Assembly: GCA_964230195.1 (NCBI GenBank)
Contig: CAXRGH010000207.1
Span: 1 to 18,098 of the forward strand
Length of the DNA stretch: 18,098 bases
Source: CAXRGH01 sp964230195
GTDB lineage: Bacteria; Pseudomonadota; Gammaproteobacteria; Enterobacterales; Alteromonadaceae
Direction of reading: 5' to 3'
The notes beneath the pieces were generated by a model, which saw only the letters and a program-made list of their open reading frames with translations, was not told the origin of the DNA and did no database searches. Position 1 is the first letter of the stretch, and each line of letters starts with the position of its first letter. Below, one piece after another: positions 14,462 through 18,098 of the stretch. Position numbers and translations under genes: made by a program.

Positions 14462-15452
14462 ATAACTGATGAGCCGATATAAATTGCCATAATCGTTGAT
14501 TAAAAGTGTCATCTTCAAACACAAAGTTAAACCAGATATGCTCTCCTCCTTCCACACGATAATGTGCCACTTGAGAGTCTGCTGCTCCGTTATCATACAG
14601 TTGGTAAGTGATGGTTTGGCCATTATGAGAAACAGACTTTTCTGACGCTGCTACGTTTGTTTGGTTAGTGGTTTGCCAATAGCTCATTAATTCAGATACC
14701 GACCAATACCCAGAACCGCCATTATAGGGAATAACGCCGTCATTCGTGCCATGAACATTTAATATGGCGATGGGTTGTGGTGGACTGCAATTATCACCAA
14801 CGTCTTGTAACATAGCACCAGATACCGAAACAGCGGCGGCAATAACTGAATCAGGGTGACAAGCTAATCCTAGGGCCATCATACCACCGTTGGAATAACC
14901 CATGGCGTAAATACGTTGGGGATCAATAGAGTAATCTAAAGCAAGTTGCGTCAGCATCATCGCCACGAAGCTATAATCGTCTGCTTCACTCTTATTGCCT
15001 GGGCCGATTGCACTCGGGTTCCAATGAGTAGCTCCACCTAACAAGCTGCCCTGAGGAAAAACGAGTAAGAACGACGCTTCATCAGCCACTGATTGCATAT
15101 TGGTATAGCTAGCGTGATCACGTGCGTTACCGCCAAAACCGTGAAAATTAAGTACTACGGGAAAGGAAAACGAGGATTCAAAACCCGAAGGAATGTAAAC
15201 GTAGTAACTGCGGGCTACACCATTGACATCAAGGGTTTTGATTGGCTGTAAGCCCGTTGACACAGATTGATTCGAGTCTGCCGAAGTGTCAGTTGTATCC
15301 GTTGCCGTTTCAGTTGAATCAACCACGGTCACCGTACCACTTTGATCGGCAAAATCATTATTCTCTACACCAGTGCTCTCATTTTCATCAGAACACGCGA
15401 CTGTGAATAAACACACGATACATAGGATAATCAGAGAACTGCAGAGTTTCAT
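14460..15452 (-). CDS. Lipoprotein alpha/beta-hydrolase esterase (PHB-depolymerase/CE1-like)
   Basis: A 330-residue exported esterase of the LpqC / polyhydroxybutyrate depolymerase / feruloyl-esterase type. A lipoprotein signal ends in TVAC with lipidated Cys20. A low-complexity linker rich in Thr, Ser and Asp (about 21-68) tethers the catalytic domain. The oxyanion segment is NFHGFGG (102-108), the nucleophile Ser187 lies in GYSNGG, Asp238 in HGTNDG and His305 in GGEHIW, a complete triad. Cys198 and Cys222 could form a disulfide. Possible substrates are acetyl or aromatic esters on a polysaccharide, or a short polyester; the sequence does not decide. The ATG at 15452 has AGGAG five bases upstream; an upstream in-frame TTG at 15467 is rejected. 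It is convergent with the receptor gene and separated by a terminator from the large gene upstream, so it probably has its own promoter. It may deacetylate the same glycan, but that is inference. Confidence 0.88.
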   Translation of the reverse strand: MKLCSSLIILCIVCLFTVACSDENESTGVENNDFADQSGTVTVVDSTETATDTTDTSADSNQSVSTGLQPIKTLDVNGVARSYYVYIPSGFESSFSFPVVLNFHGFGGNARDHASYTNMQSVADEASFLLVFPQGSLLGGATHWNPSAIGPGNKSEADDYSFVAMMLTQLALDYSIDPQRIYAMGYSNGGMMALGLACHPDSVIAAAVSVSGAMLQDVGDNCSPPQPIAILNVHGTNDGVIPYNGGSGYWSVSELMSYWQTTNQTNVAASEKSVSHNGQTITYQLYDNGAADSQVAHYRVEGGEHIWFNFVFEDDTFNQRLWQFISAHQL

Positions 15453-15489
15453 TTTGACTCCTAGCAATAATAAACGCTTGAGCTAAGCC

Positions 15490-15526
15490 TAATACAAAAA
15501 AGGCACAACCGCTAAGTTGTGCCTTT
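15490..15526 (-). terminator. Rho-independent terminator of the large surface-protein gene
   Basis: Read on the minus strand, an 11-bp perfect stem (AAAGGCACAAC at 15516-15526 read backward, GTTGTGCCTTT at 15499-15509) closes a 6-nt loop and runs into TTTTTTGTATT. It lies 28 bp after the stop at 15555 and separates that gene from the esterase. Confidence 0.9.
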
Positions 15527-15554
15527 AGAGAGAATAGAAAATCTCTCAGTGAGA

Positions 15555-18098
15555 TTAATAGGCTTGTGACGTAAAACGATTAGACGATGCAGCACTATAT
15601 ATACGAACTCTGACATTATCTCTGGCAAGTACCAAATCACCCTCGGTTACCCTTAGGTTAAACCGAGCTTCATGCATCCAGTCATAGACATTATCTTTAG
15701 GTGCATGAATACTAATACACGACTCAAACTCGCCTTGGGCAAAAACAATTTCGTTGCTGGATAACTCAAAATCATCCTCAGTTGCCCCCCTGCCCGGACG
15801 GTCCATGAGTTCAAAGTCAATTGCAATTTTACCAGCATTCAAATTACCCGCGACATTTCGAGTAAAACAAAGTGATTCAGTATCGCCTTCGTATACATCG
15901 ATATCGTCGCCTTCAATAGGGAATACAAATGTATTGCTCGTATTGAAGCTACCCATCAATTTATTAGCACTGTTCCGATCATGGTCAATGAACATCAAAT
16001 CACTGTCTGAGATAGACAAGCTAAAGAAGTACGAGGATTCTGTGGCAAAGAATGCCGTTAATTGCTCTAAACCATCCGCATACGCCGGTGCAAGTACATT
16101 CACAATACTGAATGCTTGTACGCCATTTGCAGAAATAGCCATGGTTTCAAATTGTGCGCCGCTGAGCTGTTTTGTAAACGTGTTCGCTCCATCAGTCAGG
16201 GTAACCGTGACTGCGCTGTCAGGAACTACCGACAGTGACAATACACCATCCGCATTTTCGGCTCTTACCGACAGTTCAACCGAAATTTTCTGTTCTGCGC
16301 CTGAACGCACCGCGTCATTACCTTGGTACAATTCAACTAACACCGGAAAGTCCCCTGCAACACTATCATCATTGTTAAACGGCACTAAAAGCTCAAGCGG
16401 CAGCTGATTTGAATCTAACACACCAGTAATTGCATCTTGGATTGATTGTGGGTTGAGAGATGCGCCCTGCAGATTTAATACCACAGCACGGTTGTCTTCA
16501 GAATAGGTTGAATAGGTCGGTAAATGGTGCGTATTTCCCGCGTTATCACGAGCCACTACCTTAACCGTACGAGCGGAAATACGCCCTAATACATTTGACC
16601 CCGGTGGCTCTGCATTGACAGCTTCAGTACCAAAAGTCTCTAACAGTTTAGCATGCGCCGCATCACGAGCAGCTTGACCAAAGATAGGAGCTGAATCAAA
16701 ACTGTCTTTGTACATATCGTTCCGAGGGAAAGTACCAAATTCGAACAGACCGTTATCACCACCACCGAGCCTAAATAGAACATAGTCGTCTACGTTAAAC
16801 ATTGCTCGGATCTCATCTACCTGCTTAAAACTACCCGGCAATTCTGTAATCTCTTGAATATAGGTAGTAGGGTTGATACTCAGTTGATTGGCAATAAAAT
16901 CGTACGGTGTTTCGGACATGATTCCAGTGCGAACAATATCAGGAATATAGTAATGAGCCTCTAATCCCCCCTTGCTGCGAAAACTACTGACAATGGTATT
17001 AGGGAAATAATAATGAGTTGCATCGCGACAATCAGCAATACCGTAGGCTTGGGAATAACTGGAATAATGGTATTCAGTCTCCTCGTTCCTCAATGTGATT
17101 TCATTGTTGGTTTGGCACTCTCGCGCTCTATTATCAAGCTCTTGCCAGTTGAGCGATTGATTTCTCCAGCCGCGATTATCCACCGCCTGCACCTGAATAT
17201 CTCCATCAACTCCATCAATAGAAATGTTGTCTTTTACAAAGGCACTTTGATGTCTAAAGTGTGTGGATACATTACCTAAACTTTCTAGGCTCAATTCGTT
17301 TTGATCGCAAAGGACAGTGTCTTCCTCACTGCAATGTTCGCGAGCCAAGGTACCTTCTCTGTTCATAAAGGCGCCTTCAGATTCAATACTTTCAACCTGA
17401 TACCAGCCAAATTCGTTTGGTTCAGTCACGTATTGCGCACTGAAAGACAAAGGTAAACGTGTCCAATCATCTTCTTGAAACAAGGTTTCCATACTTTCAG
17501 AACCAAGGCTAATGTTTACCCTAATCTCTTTATTAAAGCGATCTGACAGATACTCATTAATGAGGTCTTCAATACGACCAATATATGGCAGCATATCCAC
17601 TAAGTTTTGTGCAGTCTTCTCAGTTACTTTCTCTGGTGTATCAGCGATGAAATCACCAATCAGGTCGGCGTAAGTAATGCCAAAATTGGTCGTTAGGATA
17701 TTTTTCAACTGGACGAGCTCAGTACTGACACTCGCGGCAACCGCATCCCCTTCTGCTGAACACCCTTGTTCCAGCGTAAGATTTTCTACCAAAGAGGATT
17801 TGCCTTCAATAATGGCATCAGATAGTAACGAAGTGAAAGGCGATATGACTACGCGATATTTTTGATCAACCCCTTCACCCAATGTGGTCTCTGCATCCTT
17901 AATGGAAGGCAAAACCATAGTGTATGCTTGTTCCACAACACCACGAGTTGAGTCAACGGCACCTACTGGGACATCGGCAATAATTGGCCGATTGATGAGA
18001 CACTCGTACACATCCCAGTCAATTTCGTAAACCACTTCTTCAATGACTTCACCGTCAGTACCTTCACCGTCAGTACCTTCACCATCAGTGCCTTCACC
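15555..18098 (-). CDS. Large secreted/surface protein of unknown function, N-terminally truncated
   Basis: The reading frame stays open through the right edge, so 847 codons are visible and the start is missing. The first codons inside the window encode a GEGTD repeat (three copies plus GE), an acidic flexible linker such as often follows a lipoprotein lipobox. A GTG at 18035 could be read as a start, but it lies just after this in-frame linker, so it is probably internal. I do not recognise the bulk of the protein. It is acidic, with several Cys (for example in SLCF and ESCIS, which could pair), and looks beta-rich towards the end. The last 119 residues resemble a Calx-beta-type domain (YEGDTESLCFTR, then ATEDDFELSSNEIVFAQGEFE and a following IHAPKDN), a fold common in surface adhesion and binding proteins. 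No catalytic motif is visible. It ends in its own terminator, so it is probably not co-transcribed with the esterase. Confidence 0.85.
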   Translation of the reverse strand, partial: GEGTDGEGTDGEGTDGEVIEEVVYEIDWDVYECLINRPIIADVPVGAVDSTRGVVEQAYTMVLPSIKDAETTLGEGVDQKYRVVISPFTSLLSDAIIEGKSSLVENLTLEQGCSAEGDAVAASVSTELVQLKNILTTNFGITYADLIGDFIADTPEKVTEKTAQNLVDMLPYIGRIEDLINEYLSDRFNKEIRVNISLGSESMETLFQEDDWTRLPLSFSAQYVTEPNEFGWYQVESIESEGAFMNREGTLAREHCSEEDTVLCDQNELSLESLGNVSTHFRHQSAFVKDNISIDGVDGDIQVQAVDNRGWRNQSLNWQELDNRARECQTNNEITLRNEETEYHYSSYSQAYGIADCRDATHYYFPNTIVSSFRSKGGLEAHYYIPDIVRTGIMSETPYDFIANQLSINPTTYIQEITELPGSFKQVDEIRAMFNVDDYVLFRLGGGDNGLFEFGTFPRNDMYKDSFDSAPIFGQAARDAAHAKLLETFGTEAVNAEPPGSNVLGRISARTVKVVARDNAGNTHHLPTYSTYSEDNRAVVLNLQGASLNPQSIQDAITGVLDSNQLPLELLVPFNNDDSVAGDFPVLVELYQGNDAVRSGAEQKISVELSVRAENADGVLSLSVVPDSAVTVTLTDGANTFTKQLSGAQFETMAISANGVQAFSIVNVLAPAYADGLEQLTAFFATESSYFFSLSISDSDLMFIDHDRNSANKLMGSFNTSNTFVFPIEGDDIDVYEGDTESLCFTRNVAGNLNAGKIAIDFELMDRPGRGATEDDFELSSNEIVFAQGEFESCISIHAPKDNVYDWMHEARFNLRVTEGDLVLARDNVRVRIYSAASSNRFTSQAY
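18048..18098 (-). repeat. 15-bp tandem repeat encoding GEGTD
   Basis: On the plus strand the unit TTCACCGTCAGTACC occurs at 18048-18062 and 18063-18077, a variant with two changes at 18078-18092, and a partial copy at 18093-18098. All copies are in frame with the large minus-strand gene and encode Gly-Glu-Gly-Thr-Asp. The array runs off the window, so its true copy number is unknown. Repeats of this kind often break short-read assemblies. Confidence 0.95.

Noticed and set aside
15754..16407. 217-codon plus-strand open frame opposite the large surface-protein gene
   Set aside because: It is a shadow frame: low-complexity Ser/Leu-rich translation, no ribosome-binding site, and the opposite strand is continuously open for over 840 codons with its own terminator.

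Overview
The window looks like a single assembly contig from a marine, polysaccharide-degrading gammaproteobacterium, probably of the Alteromonadales (Alteromonas/Paraglaciecola-like). This is inferred, not proven. The support is a gammaproteobacterial-type OxyR with both redox cysteines, a large TonB-dependent receptor of the oligosaccharide-uptake kind with no SusD partner, several lipobox lipoproteins, and a set of secreted sulfatases beside an alpha-L-fucosidase. Bases 1-62 are not genomic: they match the Illumina P5/TruSeq Read 1 adapter with an 8-base index. The right edge cuts a gene inside a 15-bp tandem repeat. Both ends should therefore be read with care.

Layout from left to right. 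(1) 174-2937, minus strand: a lipoprotein S1-type sulfatase directly downstream of oxyR. (2) 2938-3047: a divergent oxyR/peroxiredoxin control region with a convincing 37-bp OxyR-type operator abutting the -35 of the peroxiredoxin promoter. (3) 3048-3779, plus: a peroxiredoxin-glutaredoxin fusion, closed by a strong terminator. (4) 3871-5976, minus: a soluble PAS-PAS-kinase-receiver hybrid histidine kinase. (5) 5977-6197: a divergent control region with six helically phased TTTAC repeats and a long inverted repeat. (6) 6198-11276, plus: sulfatase, GH29 alpha-L-fucosidase and sulfatase in a tight operon, closed by a terminator. (7) 11277-11450: a leader with two hairpins, one of them a near-perfect 30-bp palindrome. 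(8) 11451-14411, plus: a TonB-dependent receptor. (9) 14460-15452, minus: a lipoprotein esterase converging on the receptor gene and sharing a bidirectional terminator with it. (10) 15555 to the right edge, minus: a large secreted or surface protein of unknown function, N-terminally truncated by the window.

How the parts may work together. Genes 6198-14411 read as a small utilisation locus for a sulfated, fucose-containing polysaccharide such as fucoidan. Two exported sulfatases remove sulfate, the lipoprotein fucosidase releases L-fucose from non-reducing ends, and the receptor imports oligosaccharides. The sulfatase at 174 and the esterase (possible deacetylation) could join in. No endo-acting fucanase, fucose catabolic gene or formylglycine-generating maturase is present, so these must lie elsewhere. 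All three enzymes of the operon carry lysine-rich disordered segments, a shared feature worth noting for proteins acting on a polyanion. The OxyR/peroxiredoxin pair is a housekeeping peroxide-defence unit next to the locus. I found no CRISPR array, tRNA, rRNA, insertion sequence or phage gene. The most interesting unexplained signals are the phased TTTAC array, the lysine-rich segments and the palindromic leader of the receptor gene.
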